Assembly: GCF_003234185.1 (NCBI RefSeq)
Contig: NZ_QKSM01000002.1
Span: 62,001 to 126,000 of the forward strand
Direction of reading: 5' to 3'
DNA length: 64,000 bases
DNA from: Curtobacterium sp. MCSS17_008
GTDB lineage: Bacteria > Actinomycetota > Actinomycetes > Actinomycetales > Microbacteriaceae
A program made the position numbers and the translations under genes. Of this stretch, positions 1-7,995 are shown piece after piece (within the stretch, counting starts at the first letter, position 1; each line of letters begins with the position of its first letter). Under the pieces are notes generated by a model. It did not search any database. It was not told the DNA's origin and saw only the letters and a program-made list of their open reading frames with translations.

Positions 1-1
1 G

Positions 2-271
2 GGCATCGGTGCGAACTTCGTGCCCGAGGTGCTCGACCGTGCCGTCATCGACGAGGTGTTCGACGTCGAGCTCGAGGACGCACTCCGTGTCGCCCGGGCG
101 CTCGGCACCGAGGAGGGGATCCTGGCGGGCATCTCGTCCGGCGCGATCGTCCACGCCGCCGTCGAGATCGCTGCGCGGCCGGAGAACGCCGGCAAGCGTG
201 TGGTCGCGATCGTGTGCGACACCGGTGAGCGCTACCTGTCGACGCCGCTGTTCGAAGGGCTCACTGCGTGA
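2..271 (+). CDS. cysK: Cysteine synthase A, C-terminal part (truncated by window start)
   Basis: This is the last 89 residues of a PLP-dependent O-acetylserine sulfhydrylase, which makes cysteine from O-acetylserine and sulfide in the cytoplasm. The frame is open from base 2 and shows the family's C-terminal blocks: [12 protein letters not shown], the [12 protein letters not shown] stretch that closes the PLP-phosphate side, and the end [16 protein letters not shown]. The PLP lysine lies upstream of the window. The stop overlaps the GTG of cysE by 4 bp, so the two genes are translationally coupled, which fits the cysteine synthase complex. The family assignment is secure; only the 5' part is missing. 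Confidence 0.95.
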   Translation, partial: GIGANFVPEVLDRAVIDEVFDVELEDALRVARALGTEEGILAGISSGAIVHAAVEIAARPENAGKRVVAIVCDTGERYLSTPLFEGLTA

Positions 272-852
272 CGCGTGCCGTCCGACGCGGCGTGCTGCGG
301 ACGGTCCGGGAGGACCTCGCTGCAGCACGCCGCGGTGACCCCGCCGCCCGGGGTGACCTGGAGAACGCGGTGGTCTACTCCGGCCTGCACGCGGTCTGGA
401 CGTACCGCCTGACACATCGACTCTGGACCGCCCGCGGGCTGCCCGGGTCGCGGTTCGCCGCGCGGGTGATCGCGCAGCTCGCGCGCTCCGCCACCGGGAT
501 CGAGATCCACCCGGGTGCGCGCATCGGCCGCCGCTTCTTCATCGACCACGGCATGGGGGTCGTGATCGGGGAGACCGCGGTGATCGGCGACGACGTCGTG
601 GTGTTCCACGGCGTGACGCTGGGCGGACGCGGCGGGGAGCACGGTCCGGGGCGCCGGCGTCACCCCGCGGTGGGCGACCGGGTGGTGCTCGGCGCAGGAT
701 CGTCGCTCATCGGCGCGATCACCGTCGGCGCGGACTCGGTCGTCGGCGCGAACACGGTCGTGACGAAGGACGTGCCGGCGGGGTCGGTCGTCACCGGCGT
801 CGCCGGCACCGCGCGGCCGAGGTCAGGACACGAGGGCCTCCCGACACTCTGA
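268..852 (+). CDS. cysE: Serine O-acetyltransferase
   Basis: It acetylates serine with acetyl-CoA to give O-acetylserine, the substrate of the CysK encoded just upstream. The 194-residue protein is the short bacterial form, with a brief N-terminal helical part (about residues 1-70) and a left-handed beta-helix of hexapeptide repeats (about 75-185). The catalytic-site run [13 protein letters not shown] and the CoA-site GVTLGGRGG are intact. The GTG start overlaps the cysK stop in a GTGA junction, which fixes the start. The C-terminus is Gly/Arg-rich and short. Regulation is probably by cysteine feedback, as is known for the family; no regulatory site is visible here. Confidence 0.95.
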   Translation: MTRAVRRGVLRTVREDLAAARRGDPAARGDLENAVVYSGLHAVWTYRLTHRLWTARGLPGSRFAARVIAQLARSATGIEIHPGARIGRRFFIDHGMGVVIGETAVIGDDVVVFHGVTLGGRGGEHGPGRRRHPAVGDRVVLGAGSSLIGAITVGADSVVGANTVVTKDVPAGSVVTGVAGTARPRSGHEGLPTL

Positions 853-900
853 CGCGGCGACGACCCGGGATGACCGAGGCGACGGCCCAGCGGCGACGCG

Positions 901-1200
901 TCAGCTCTTCTCGCAGGCGATGCCGTCGCCGTCGCGGTCCATCTTCTTGTTCGCCTTGTAGAGCGCGTCGTCCTTCTTGACGGTGCCCTTCAGGGCGCGG
1001 TGGGTGGTCTTCCCGCCCGAGGTGACCCGGTTCTTCGTCACGGACTTCTTCGCGATGCCGCCGGAGTAGACCTTGTGCACGGCGGTGCAGTTCGCGTAGA
1101 CCTTCGGGGCGGCGGAAGCGGAGGTCGCTCCGCCGAACACGACCGAGGCGGCGAGGACGGTGGTGGCGGCGGCGACGCCGAGGGTACGGAAAGTGCGCAC
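901..1200 (-). CDS. Secreted Excalibur calcium-binding domain protein
   Basis: A 99-residue exported protein. Residues 1-30 form a signal peptide (VRTFRTLGVAAATTVLAAS, ending near SASAA). The C-terminus carries the Excalibur motif DRDGDGIACEK, a DxDxDGxxCE calcium-binding loop like an EF-hand, preceded by a Lys-rich linker. The family is common as a wall-associated domain in Gram-positives; its exact role is unknown. The start is the GTG at 1198-1200, behind an AGGGGGA ribosome site on the minus strand. Longer open reading upstream lacks signal-peptide logic. It is convergent with cysE and transcribed away from the next gene. Confidence 0.85.
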   Translation of the reverse strand: MRTFRTLGVAAATTVLAASVVFGGATSASAAPKVYANCTAVHKVYSGGIAKKSVTKNRVTSGGKTTHRALKGTVKKDDALYKANKKMDRDGDGIACEKS

Positions 1201-1342
1201 GGGTGTTCCCCCTGGGAGCGGATCGTGGCCGCTGGCGCGACCGCCGCGACCGCCGCGTCGGGTGCGCGGCGGGTCGATCGTACCCGAGCGGCACTCACGG
1301 ACGGGTACCCCCCGATCGAGGTGGATGCGGCATCCTGGACCC

Positions 1343-1741
1343 GTGGACGGCGCAGCACTGCACGAGGTGACGACCCGGACGGCCCTGGCGCTGCCGGCGG
1401 TCGAGGAGACACGACCGTTCGGCGAGGGATCCGTCGTGCACAAGGTCGCCGGTCGGATGTTCGTGCTCGCCACGACGCTGCGCGGGGTGCCGATCGTCAA
1501 CCTGAAGTGCGCGCCGCCGCACGGTGCCGCGCTCGTCCGCGACCACGTCGAGGTCACGCCGGGGTGGCACATGGACAAGCGCCACTGGATCACCCTCGCG
1601 CCCGGGGACGGGATCGACGAGACGTTGGTCGAGGACCTCGTGGCGAACTCGTACGACCTCGTGGTCGCCGGTCTGCCCCGAGGCCGCCGCCCGCTGGACC
1701 CCGCTCGCCGTCGTGCGGAGGACCCCGCCGCCGATCGGTAG
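1343..1741 (+). CDS. MmcQ/YjbR family protein
   Basis: A 132-residue protein with the MmcQ/YjbR fold (CyaY-like alpha-beta) typical of small putative DNA-binding proteins. Visible family features are the N-terminal TALALPAVEETRPFG, the HKVAGRMFVLAT strand, NLKCAPPHGAALV, and the WHMDKRHWITL block. Function is not established for the family. The GTG at 1343 is chosen because the family domain starts about ten residues later; no strong ribosome site is visible. It is a single gene convergent with the MOSC gene at 1790-2425. Confidence 0.8.
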   Translation: MDGAALHEVTTRTALALPAVEETRPFGEGSVVHKVAGRMFVLATTLRGVPIVNLKCAPPHGAALVRDHVEVTPGWHMDKRHWITLAPGDGIDETLVEDLVANSYDLVVAGLPRGRRPLDPARRRAEDPAADR

Positions 1742-1789
1742 CAGTCGGCGCCAGCGCGCTCGGCCGACGCGGCCCGAGCGGTCGACGGG

Positions 1790-2425
1790 TCAGACGCGCC
1801 CGCGCGCGAGCACCTTCGACACGTCGCGCACGACCTTCGGTGCGAGTCGGTCCCCGGAGTCGAGCACCGCCCTGGCCTGTTCCGGCGTGAGCCCCGCGGA
1901 GATCTCGCCGATGGTCACGCCGTGCGCCGGCCGGTGCGTGACGACGACCGGGTCGCCGGCGGCCACCGGTCCCGAGTGCAGCACACGCAGGTAGGCTCCC
2001 GGACGGTTCTCGACCGCGAACCGCTTCACCCAGCCGTCGATCCGCATCCGGCGGGCGAAGGTGCCGCACGGCGTGCGGGGGATCGTCACCTCGAGCTCGA
2101 GGGTGTCCCCGATCCGCCAGCGCTCACCCGTGACGGCTCCCGTCACGTCCACCCCGCTGGTCCGGAGGTTCTCGCCGAAGAGCCCGGGTGGCACGTCACG
2201 GCCGAGCACCTCGGCGAAGTACGCGGCGTCCTCGTCGGCGTAGGCGTACACGGCCTGGTCCTCACCGCCGTGGTGCTTGCGGTCGGCCTGCACGTCGGCG
2301 TGGAGCCCGAGCGGTCGGACGCGGACCGGGCCGTCGACGGGACGCTTGTCGATCGCCGTCACACCGATGCTCCCGGAATCGCGGAGGAGCTGTTCGACGC
2401 GGCAGACGGCGGTGACGACGGACAT
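1790..2425 (-). CDS. MOSC domain-containing protein (YiiM type)
   Basis: A 211-residue cytosolic MOSC-domain protein, related to the sulfur-carrier domain of molybdenum cofactor sulfurases and to YiiM/YuaD. Visible are GVTAIDKRPVDGPVRV, the YAYADEDAAYFAEVLGR block, FGENLRTSGVDV (the FGENL motif), GDTLELEVTIPRTPCGTF with the conserved Cys, and the GAYLRVL segment. The C-terminal approximately 40 residues form the small helical 3-alpha extension seen in YiiM-like proteins. The substrate is unknown; members detoxify N-hydroxylated bases or bind molybdenum cofactor. The ATG at 2425 is the first Met matching the family start. Confidence 0.88.
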   Translation of the reverse strand: MSVVTAVCRVEQLLRDSGSIGVTAIDKRPVDGPVRVRPLGLHADVQADRKHHGGEDQAVYAYADEDAAYFAEVLGRDVPPGLFGENLRTSGVDVTGAVTGERWRIGDTLELEVTIPRTPCGTFARRMRIDGWVKRFAVENRPGAYLRVLHSGPVAAGDPVVVTHRPAHGVTIGEISAGLTPEQARAVLDSGDRLAPKVVRDVSKVLARGRV

Positions 2426-2511
2426 GTCACCACTCTGGCGCACGCCGGGACGTTCTGCGAAGTCGTGCGGACACGGTGTGACGATCGGCGCTCCGGTCCC
2501 GTCCCACAGGT

Positions 2512-2526
2512 GGAACCGGGAGGAAC
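2512..2526 (+). promoter_or_regulatory. Paired GGAACCGG motifs upstream of the ECF sigma gene
   Basis: Two GGAACCGG copies, 10 nt apart (2512-2519 and 2522-2529), lie about 110 bp upstream of the sigma gene. GGAAC is the usual -35 element of ECF sigma factors, so autoregulation is possible. I see no convincing -10 element 16-17 nt downstream, so this is tentative. Confidence 0.25.
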
Positions 2527-2632
2527 CGGAGGATCCCGGCGGACGCCGACACGGCCGTCGCCCGGTCCTCCGCCAGCCGCACGCGTGACCGGTGTCCAGG
2601 CATCCCCCACCCCTGACCAGTAGAAGGAACCC

Positions 2633-3187
2633 GTGCAGCACCAGTCCCTCGCCGACCTCGACGACGCCGTCCTCGCCGGTCGCTCGTCCGACGGTGACGT
2701 CCGGGCGTTCGAGGTCCTCATCCGGCGGTACACGCCGCTGCTCCGCGCCTACGCCCGGCGGACCCTCGGGTCCACGGACGAGCTCGACGACGTCGTGCAG
2801 GAGACCTTCATCACGGCCTGGAGCCGTCTCGACGCCCTCGCCGACGGCGCGAAGGTCAGGTCGTGGCTCATGCGGATCCTCAGTCGGAAGTGCATCGACC
2901 GCATCCGCGCACGGCGCGAGCACCTCGACGTCACCGAGCTCGAGGTCGCAGCGCCCCGTGACGACGCCCCGGAGCGTGTGGCCGAGGCCCGGTCCCGGGA
3001 GGAGGCGGTGGAGACCGCCCTCGCCGAACTCCCGGAGGCACAACGGCGGTGCTGGGTCCTGAAGGAAGTGCTCGAGTACCGCTACGAGGACATCGCGGAG
3101 GAGCTCGACCTGCCGGTCTCGACGGTGCGCGGCCTGCTCTCCCGCGCGAGGAGGAACATGATCCGTCTCATGGAGGCATGGCGATGA
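2633..3187 (+). CDS. RNA polymerase sigma factor, ECF (sigma-70) family
   Basis: A 184-residue ECF sigma factor. Region 2 spans about residues 22-95 (FEVLIRRYTPLLRAYARR, the DELDDVVQETFITAWSRL core-binding helix, then SWLMRILSRKCIDRIR). Region 4 spans about 125-180 (LPEAQRRCWVLKEVLEYRYE, then a helix-turn-helix IAEELDLPVSTVRGLLSRAR). It directs RNA polymerase to a stress or envelope regulon. The GTG start at 2633 has an AAGGAA site 5-10 nt upstream. Its stop overlaps the next gene by 4 bp. No zinc-binding anti-sigma gene follows; the downstream partners are Asp23-like proteins, which may take that role. Confidence 0.92.
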   Translation: MQHQSLADLDDAVLAGRSSDGDVRAFEVLIRRYTPLLRAYARRTLGSTDELDDVVQETFITAWSRLDALADGAKVRSWLMRILSRKCIDRIRARREHLDVTELEVAAPRDDAPERVAEARSREEAVETALAELPEAQRRCWVLKEVLEYRYEDIAEELDLPVSTVRGLLSRARRNMIRLMEAWR

Positions 3188-3840
3188 CCGGACCCGACGA
3201 CGTGCGCCTCGACGCACTCGAGCCCGACGACCTCGACGGCCACACGATCGACGAGCTCGCCGACTACCTGGACGCCGGTATGCAGCCGCCGGACCCGAGC
3301 ATCGACGACTCCGCCGCCTGCCAGAACGCGCTCGCTGCGATCGTCCGACTCCGGCAGTCGTCGCTCGGCTCGCTCGACGTCGCAGCCGCTGCGGAGGCAC
3401 CTGCGGACGAGTCGTGGGTCGGGGGCGTGCTGGCGAACATCTCCCTCGAGGCGCGAGCCGGCCGGGACGTCCCGCTCCGCCCGACCGCCCCGACGGAGCG
3501 GCCCGTGGTGACCGAGGGCGCGATCCGGTCCCTGGTCCGCAACGCGGGCGACCTCGTCCCCGGTGTCGTCGTCGCGCGGTGCGCGCTCGAGGGTGACGTC
3601 ACCCGACTCGACGCACCCGTCCGTGTGGTCCTCGAACTGGCCGTCCGGTCCGGAGTCCCGATCCCGGCGACGGCGGATCGGGTCCGGCAGGCCGTGGCCG
3701 AGGCCCTGGCTGAGGAGACCGACCTGCTGCTCGCCGCCGTCGACGTCCGGGTCCGGGACCTCCTGCCCCCGCTGGCAGAGGACGCTGCGCACCCGCCCGT
3801 CCCCGCGACCCCCGACACCGACGAGGAGGACCGCGCATGA
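3184..3840 (+). CDS. Asp23/Gls24-related protein with N-terminal sigma-operon domain
   Basis: A 218-residue protein in two parts. Residues about 1-75 are acidic and helical (HTIDELADYLDAGMQPPDPS, then a QNALAAIVRLRQSS helix). Residues about 100-200 resemble an Asp23/Gls24 domain (VPGVVVARCALEGDVTRL, VVLELAVRSGVPIPATADRV, then VDVRVRDLLPP). Asp23 proteins are membrane- or envelope-associated stress proteins. The ATG at 3184 overlaps the sigma-factor stop and has GGAGG seven bases upstream; an in-frame ATG at 3178 is less well spaced. Position directly behind an ECF sigma gene suggests that it senses or modulates the sigma response, which is inference. Confidence 0.75.
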   Translation: MTGPDDVRLDALEPDDLDGHTIDELADYLDAGMQPPDPSIDDSAACQNALAAIVRLRQSSLGSLDVAAAAEAPADESWVGGVLANISLEARAGRDVPLRPTAPTERPVVTEGAIRSLVRNAGDLVPGVVVARCALEGDVTRLDAPVRVVLELAVRSGVPIPATADRVRQAVAEALAEETDLLLAAVDVRVRDLLPPLAEDAAHPPVPATPDTDEEDRA

Positions 3841-4145
3841 GTCCGGACGACGAGACCGTCGCCGCGATCGAGGCCGCGGTCCTCGCTGTGCCCGGCGTCG
3901 CCGAGCTCTACCGTGCGAAGCCGACCATCGGCAGTGCCCTCGAGACGGCGAGGCGCCTCGCCGCACGGGCGGCGGTGTCACGGGTCGTGCTCGACGACGG
4001 CGTCCTGCGTGTCGCGATCGGCACCGACGGCTCGGTGCCGGCGCCGGCGACGGCGCATGCGGCCCACGCCGCCGCGCTCGCCGCGGCGGCGGAACGGGGT
4101 CTCGCGCTCAGCCGGGTCGACGTGCGGGTCGCCCGGATCGGCTGA
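3837..4145 (+). CDS. Small Asp23-like protein
   Basis: A 102-residue protein, Ala-rich, with a helix-strand pattern like a minimal Asp23 domain (AIEAAVLAVPGVAELYRAKP near the N-terminus, VSRVVLDDGVLRVAIGTDG in the middle, then LSRVDVRVARIG at the end). It has no signal peptide or membrane segment. The ATG overlaps the previous stop (ATGA), so it is the third gene of the sigma operon. The operon ends at the hairpin just downstream. Function is unproven. Relatives are found in similar three-gene cassettes in actinobacteria; I infer a joint envelope-stress role. Confidence 0.7.
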   Translation: MSPDDETVAAIEAAVLAVPGVAELYRAKPTIGSALETARRLAARAAVSRVVLDDGVLRVAIGTDGSVPAPATAHAAHAAALAAAAERGLALSRVDVRVARIG

Positions 4146-4164
4146 CGGTCCGTCGGCACCACAC

Positions 4165-4212
4165 GACGGACGGGAGGCGCGGCACCGACCGGTCCCGCGC
4201 CTCCCGTCCGTC
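4165..4212. terminator. Family-1 hairpin between convergent genes
   Basis: Perfect 18-bp arms, 4165-4182 and 4195-4212, built on gacggacgggaggcgcgg and its complement, with a 12-nt loop. It lies between the sigma operon and the oppositely directed secreted-protein gene. There is no T tract. It is one copy of the repeated cggacgggaggc hairpin family seen at many intergenic sites in this window. Confidence 0.8.
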
Positions 4213-4242
4213 CGCCGGTCGCGGGCGTCACCCGGAAGCGGC

Positions 4243-5106
4243 TCAGTAGAAGTTGTTGGCCTGCGAGTGCGCCCACGCCGCGCACGGGGTCCCGTAGGCC
4301 GCGCTGATGTACTGCAACCCCCAGGTCACCTGCGTGGTGGCGTTCGTCCGCCAGTCCGCCGCGACCGTCGCCATCTTCGATCCGGGCAGCGCCTGCGGGA
4401 TGCCCGTCGCCCCGCCGTTCGGGTTGACGGCCCGGTAGTCCCAGCCGGACTCCTTGGTCCAGAGGCTGTCGAGGCACTGGAACTGGTCGGCGCCCCAGCC
4501 GTACTGTGACGACGCCATCGACGAGGCGGTCGCCTTCGCGCCCGCGACGGTGTTCGCCGCGGCCTGCCGCTCGGCCGCCGCCTCCGCCGCGGCCGCGGCC
4601 TCCGCGTCCGCGGCGGCCTTCGCCGCAGCCGCCGCTCGTGCGTCGGCGTCGGCCTTGTCCTGTGCGGCGCTGTCGTCAGCGACCTCGGCGGCCGCGTCCA
4701 CGGTGGAGGCGATGCGCGAGGTGATCGTCGCACCGGACAGGTCGTGGTACTCCGAGAGGGCCGCCACCTGCCGCTCGAGCGCCTCGGTGTCGGTCTTGTC
4801 GTTGGCGTCCGCGATGACGGTGCGGGCGGTGGCGATGGTCGCCGCCGCCTGCGCCCGGTCGAGCGAGGCGCCGTGCAGTGCCGGTTCGGGCGACGCGCTC
4901 GTCGACGGGACGCCGAGCGCGTCGCCGATCGCCGGTTGGGTGCCGACGGCGGCGATGCCGCCGACCAGTGCCACCGCGGCGGCGCCGCCGGTGACGAGGG
5001 CGGCGCGGCTGCGGAGGGCTCTGCGGACGCGTCGGCCCGGGGTGTCGAGTGCCTGACGTCGGGTGGTCGGGGTGTGGGTGGGGAGTTCAGGGGTGTTGCG
5101 CGTCAT
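4243..5106 (-). CDS. Secreted lytic-transglycosylase-like protein
   Basis: A 287-residue exported protein. The N-terminus is basic, followed by a hydrophobic segment at about residues 37-56 (ALVTGGAAAVALVGGIAAVG) that serves as signal or anchor. Residues about 85-195 are an Ala-rich coiled-coil region with many DA/AA/KA heptads. The last 90 residues are a compact lysozyme-like domain (YGWGADQFQCLDSLWTKESG, then NPNGGATGIPQALPG) with the catalytic Glu in TKESGW. This layout resembles aggregation-promoting-factor or Rpf-type wall hydrolases acting on peptidoglycan. The ATG at 5106 is chosen because it precedes the signal sequence. Confidence 0.85.
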   Translation of the reverse strand: MTRNTPELPTHTPTTRRQALDTPGRRVRRALRSRAALVTGGAAAVALVGGIAAVGTQPAIGDALGVPSTSASPEPALHGASLDRAQAAATIATARTVIADANDKTDTEALERQVAALSEYHDLSGATITSRIASTVDAAAEVADDSAAQDKADADARAAAAAKAAADAEAAAAAEAAAERQAAANTVAGAKATASSMASSQYGWGADQFQCLDSLWTKESGWDYRAVNPNGGATGIPQALPGSKMATVAADWRTNATTQVTWGLQYISAAYGTPCAAWAHSQANNFY

Positions 5107-5378
5107 CGGTTCCGGTGGTCGGCCGGCTGCTGCCGCGGTGCCCGCGCACGCCGTGGTCCGGCACGCGGGGTGGGGGAGCGTGCTCGGTCGTCGTGGGGGA
5201 ACCGCGAGCCGGGGGAGGACCGGACGGTGGTGTGGGGCCCGTCCGTCCGCCGCTGGGGGCCGTGCGGCCGCCTGCTCGGGCGAAGCCGACACGATGACGC
5301 GTCAGCCTGGACGGGGCGTCCAGGGCGGCTGGCAGAACCGTCCGTCCACCCTTCGGTAACGGTTCGGTAACGCCCGAC
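5107..5378. other. Upstream region of the wall hydrolase gene
   Basis: No gene is seen in these 272 bp. It contains a direct repeat CGGTAAC-GGTT-CGGTAAC (about 5354-5372) and a short inverted repeat ctggacgccccgtccag (about 5308-5324 region on the minus strand). It is long for a 5' leader in this genome, but I could not match it to a known riboswitch. Confidence 0.5.
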
Positions 5379-5840
5379 TCAGCGGACGTCGTTGGGAGCT
5401 TCCTGGACGCGGTCGCCCTGGCCGATCCGCTCGAGGGCGCCGAGGGCCGCGGCGACCGCCTCGACGTCCTCGGTCGGCAGGTCCGCGATGAGTGCGGCGA
5501 CGATCCCGGTGCGGTCGGAGCGGGCACGTTCGACGGCGGCGATGCCCTCCGGCGTGGCCGACACCATGAATGCGCGGCCGTCGCGGGGATCTGCCTCGCG
5601 CGCGATGAACCCGCGCTGTTCGAGCTCCGTCAGGATCCGGGTCATGGTCGGCTTCGTGACCACCTCGATCCGCGACAGGTCGCCGGGGCGCAGGGGGCCC
5701 TCGGCCTGGATCGTCGCGAGCGCGGAGACGAGTCCGTAGCCGAGCGCGGCCGAGTCGGTCCGTGCGCGCCGGTTGATGCGACCGACGGCGGCGGCCAGGC
5801 GCGCGGCGATCTCGGTGCGGTCCGGCTGGCGGTTGCTCAT
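5379..5840 (-). CDS. MarR family transcriptional regulator
   Basis: A 153-residue winged-helix regulator. Helices about residues 5-50 form the dimer interface. The recognition region about 52-75 reads PGDLSRIEVVTKPTMTRILT, and the wing is about 78-95 (GFIAREADPRDGRAFMVSAT), with the conserved DxRDGR wing turn. MarR proteins dissociate from DNA on binding phenolic or oxidative ligands. No obvious target gene is divergently adjacent. The GntR gene downstream of its promoter region is on the same strand with a 155-bp gap. Confidence 0.9.
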   Translation of the reverse strand: MSNRQPDRTEIAARLAAAVGRINRRARTDSAALGYGLVSALATIQAEGPLRPGDLSRIEVVTKPTMTRILTELEQRGFIAREADPRDGRAFMVSATPEGIAAVERARSDRTGIVAALIADLPTEDVEAVAAALGALERIGQGDRVQEAPNDVR

Positions 5841-5995
5841 GCGGTGCTCCGGGGCGTCGGGTCGAGGCGGGTCGGAGCGATGCTACCGGTCGCCGGAGGC
5901 GCGTGGCCGACAGGACGAGCGGGCAGGTGACTCGGACGGTAGCGACCGCCCGGAAGGGTCCGGACGGGCGTTCCTGTACAGGCGCTCAGGGTGAC

Positions 5996-6658
5996 TCAGG
6001 ACCGGACGTGGTGCTTCTCGCCCGGCAGCAGGTGGATCGCCTCGGTCGCGAGCTCGGCGGCGACGTTGTCGCCGGACTCGGTCGCCGCACGCAGCCGTCG
6101 GAAGTCGGCCGTCAGGCGGTCCCAGTCGATGAGTTCGTCGAGGTTCGGCAGGCGGAGGCGGAACGCGAGTCCGTCCGTCGTGTCGCGGCAGACGCGCTGC
6201 AGGTTCTCGTTGCCGCAGGCGTCGACGTACAGCCCGAAGACGTCGAGCGCGTCGCGGTTCACGGCCGGCACGTCGTGCGCCTCGAGCTCCGCGATCGTCC
6301 GGTCGAGCTGCGCCCGGATCTTCTTCCGGGTCGACGCGGTCAGGCGGGGGACCGCCAGGCGGACGACGCCGCCGAACAGCACGCCGAGGGTCTGCATCGC
6401 CTCGACGACCTCCTCCGGCTTCGGCGTGGTGACCCGGGTGTAGCGGTTCGGGGCCATCTCGATGAGCCCGGCGCGGGCGAGCTGGCTCAGCGCCTCGCGG
6501 ATGGGGGTGCGGGACACGCCGAGCCACGCGATGAGCTCGTCGTCGTTGAGTCGCTCGCCCGGCTCGAGCGTGCCGTCCATGATGGCGGCGTGGATCTTGT
6601 GCCGGACGGTGTCGCGGAGGAGCTGGTGCTCGGTGGGGGCGCTGCTGGGGACCGGCAT
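5996..6658 (-). CDS. GntR family regulator, FadR/FCD type
   Basis: A 220-residue regulator. The N-terminal winged helix (about residues 13-80) shows HKIHAAIMDGTLEPGERLN, DDELIAWLGVSRTPIREALS and LARAGLIEMAPNRYTRV. The C-terminal helical FCD domain (about 90-215) is rich in His, Asp and Asn that could bind a metal and a carboxylate ligand. These regulators usually control catabolic or transport genes. The target here is unknown because no catabolic gene is adjacent. The start ATG at 6658 begins two short residues before the helical domain. Confidence 0.9.
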   Translation of the reverse strand: MPVPSSAPTEHQLLRDTVRHKIHAAIMDGTLEPGERLNDDELIAWLGVSRTPIREALSQLARAGLIEMAPNRYTRVTTPKPEEVVEAMQTLGVLFGGVVRLAVPRLTASTRKKIRAQLDRTIAELEAHDVPAVNRDALDVFGLYVDACGNENLQRVCRDTTDGLAFRLRLPNLDELIDWDRLTADFRRLRAATESGDNVAAELATEAIHLLPGEKHHVRS

Positions 6659-6778
6659 GCGGGTGTCCTCGTTCTCGGTGGACGATCGTGTCGGCGCCGG
6701 ACCGGTCGGTGCGGACGCGTCATCACCGTACCTGGTGTGTGAACGGTCGTCCGTCGTCCCGTCGCCGTCCGGGCACGC

Positions 6779-7207
6779 TCAGCCGCCGACGTCGAGCAGG
6801 CGGACCGTCAGGGGGTCCTCCGTACCGTGGAACCAGCGGTCGAGCACCGCGCGGAAGGGCGCCGCGTCCTCCGCCGCGTGGGCGAAGAGCGTCATCGACG
6901 ACCGGGCCTTCATCGCGTCGATGCCGCCGAACAGGTCGTCCGCGCTGCGGGCAGGCGCCGTGGCGGCCACCCGCGCGGCCTCGACCAGGCGGGGCCCGAG
7001 CAGCGGGTGCGCCAGGTACGCCCTCGCCTCGTCGAGCCCGTCGATCGCGTAGTGCTGCGCGGTCGCGCTCCGGCCGAGTCCGGCGAGCTGCGGGAAGACG
7101 AACCACATCCAGTGCGACCGTTTCCGGCCGTCGCGCAGCTCCGCCAGGGCCTGATCGTGCACACCCTCCTGGGCGCGGACGAAGCGTTCGAGGTCGCCGT
7201 CGCTCAC
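6779..7207 (-). CDS. DUF1810 family protein
   Basis: A 142-residue cytosolic protein of the DUF1810 family, with no known function. The family signature is clear: LERFVRAQEGVHDQALAELR, then the aromatic SHWMWFVFPQLAGLG, YLAHPLLGPRL, and the FGGIDAMKARSSMTLFA block. The GTG start at 7207 overlaps the stop of the DUF2071 gene (GTGA); an in-frame start 18 bp upstream is possible. It is the last gene of the DoxX-DUF2071-DUF1810 operon. Confidence 0.88.
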   Translation of the reverse strand: MSDGDLERFVRAQEGVHDQALAELRDGRKRSHWMWFVFPQLAGLGRSATAQHYAIDGLDEARAYLAHPLLGPRLVEAARVAATAPARSADDLFGGIDAMKARSSMTLFAHAAEDAAPFRAVLDRWFHGTEDPLTVRLLDVGG

Positions 7208-7995
7208 CGGACCACGTCCCCCCACGCGTACCGCACGGTGGTGCCGTCGACCACGAGCAGCGAGTCCGGCTCACGGTCGAACAGCCCGGGCACGCCCACC
7301 GCGTCCGGCAGGTCGCCCTCGAGTCGCTCGAGCCGGGCGGACCGGATCGTCAGCGGCGGGTGCTGGCGCTGCCAGAAGAGCGTCTGCGCCAGGTGGCGCG
7401 CGTGGATGCCGGCGCGCGTGGTGAGCTCGACCGCGAGCGGGGAGTCGACGACGTCGCCCGCGGTGACCCGGACGACGGCGTCGTGCCGCGGTCGCGTCGT
7501 GCTCGGTCGACGGGTGCGCACGACGTCCCGCATCCAGCGGACGGGGTGGGCCGCCCGTGCGGGATGCCGGACGGACCGGTGGTCCAGCGTGTCCCCGCGG
7601 CGCGTCGCCCGGACGTGCGCGAACGTGTACGGCACGCCGAGGAGCGTGTTCGCCGCCACGATGGCGGGGACGTGGCCGGTGTCGACCGTGCGGTAGACGA
7701 TGCCCCGCCGACCCCGGGCGTCCACGGTCGGCACCTCGATCGTCACCTCGGTCATCGAGCCGAGCCGACGCGACGGCGGGAAGGGCGGGACCGCCGTCTC
7801 CCGGAACACGTAGGCGGTGAGGCCGACCCACGCGCTGCCGTCGACGACGTCCGGCCGGGTGCCGCGCGGGACGAGCCGTGCGAGCGACGCCGGATCGTGG
7901 CGCCAGTGCGCGAAGACGATGTCCTCCCATGCGTGCACCGCGACGGGGCGGTGCAGCAGCGGGACGGCCGCGCGGCCGCGTGTCGCCTCCGTCAC
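7204..7995 (-). CDS. DUF2071 (YqjF-like) protein
   Basis: A 263-residue protein of the YqjF/DUF2071 family, an acetoacetate-decarboxylase-like beta-barrel fold of unknown activity. Visible features are FAHWRHDPASLARLVPRGT, VDGSAWVGLTAYVF, the EVTIEVPTVDARGRRGIVY strand pair, and VPYTFAHVRATRRGD. It starts at a GTG that overlaps the upstream DoxX gene stop and ends overlapping the DUF1810 gene, so translation of all three is coupled. The trio is likely a membrane-associated stress or detoxification unit, but this is inference from context. Confidence 0.85.
   Translation of the reverse strand: MTEATRGRAAVPLLHRPVAVHAWEDIVFAHWRHDPASLARLVPRGTRPDVVDGSAWVGLTAYVFRETAVPPFPPSRRLGSMTEVTIEVPTVDARGRRGIVYRTVDTGHVPAIVAANTLLGVPYTFAHVRATRRGDTLDHRSVRHPARAAHPVRWMRDVVRTRRPSTTRPRHDAVVRVTAGDVVDSPLAVELTTRAGIHARHLAQTLFWQRQHPPLTIRSARLERLEGDLPDAVGVPGLFDREPDSLLVVDGTTVRYAWGDVVR

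Noticed and set aside
5107-5378. c-di-AMP (ydaO) riboswitch upstream of the wall hydrolase gene
   Set aside because: Such riboswitches control similar wall hydrolases in actinobacteria, but I could not find the conserved core blocks on the minus strand here.
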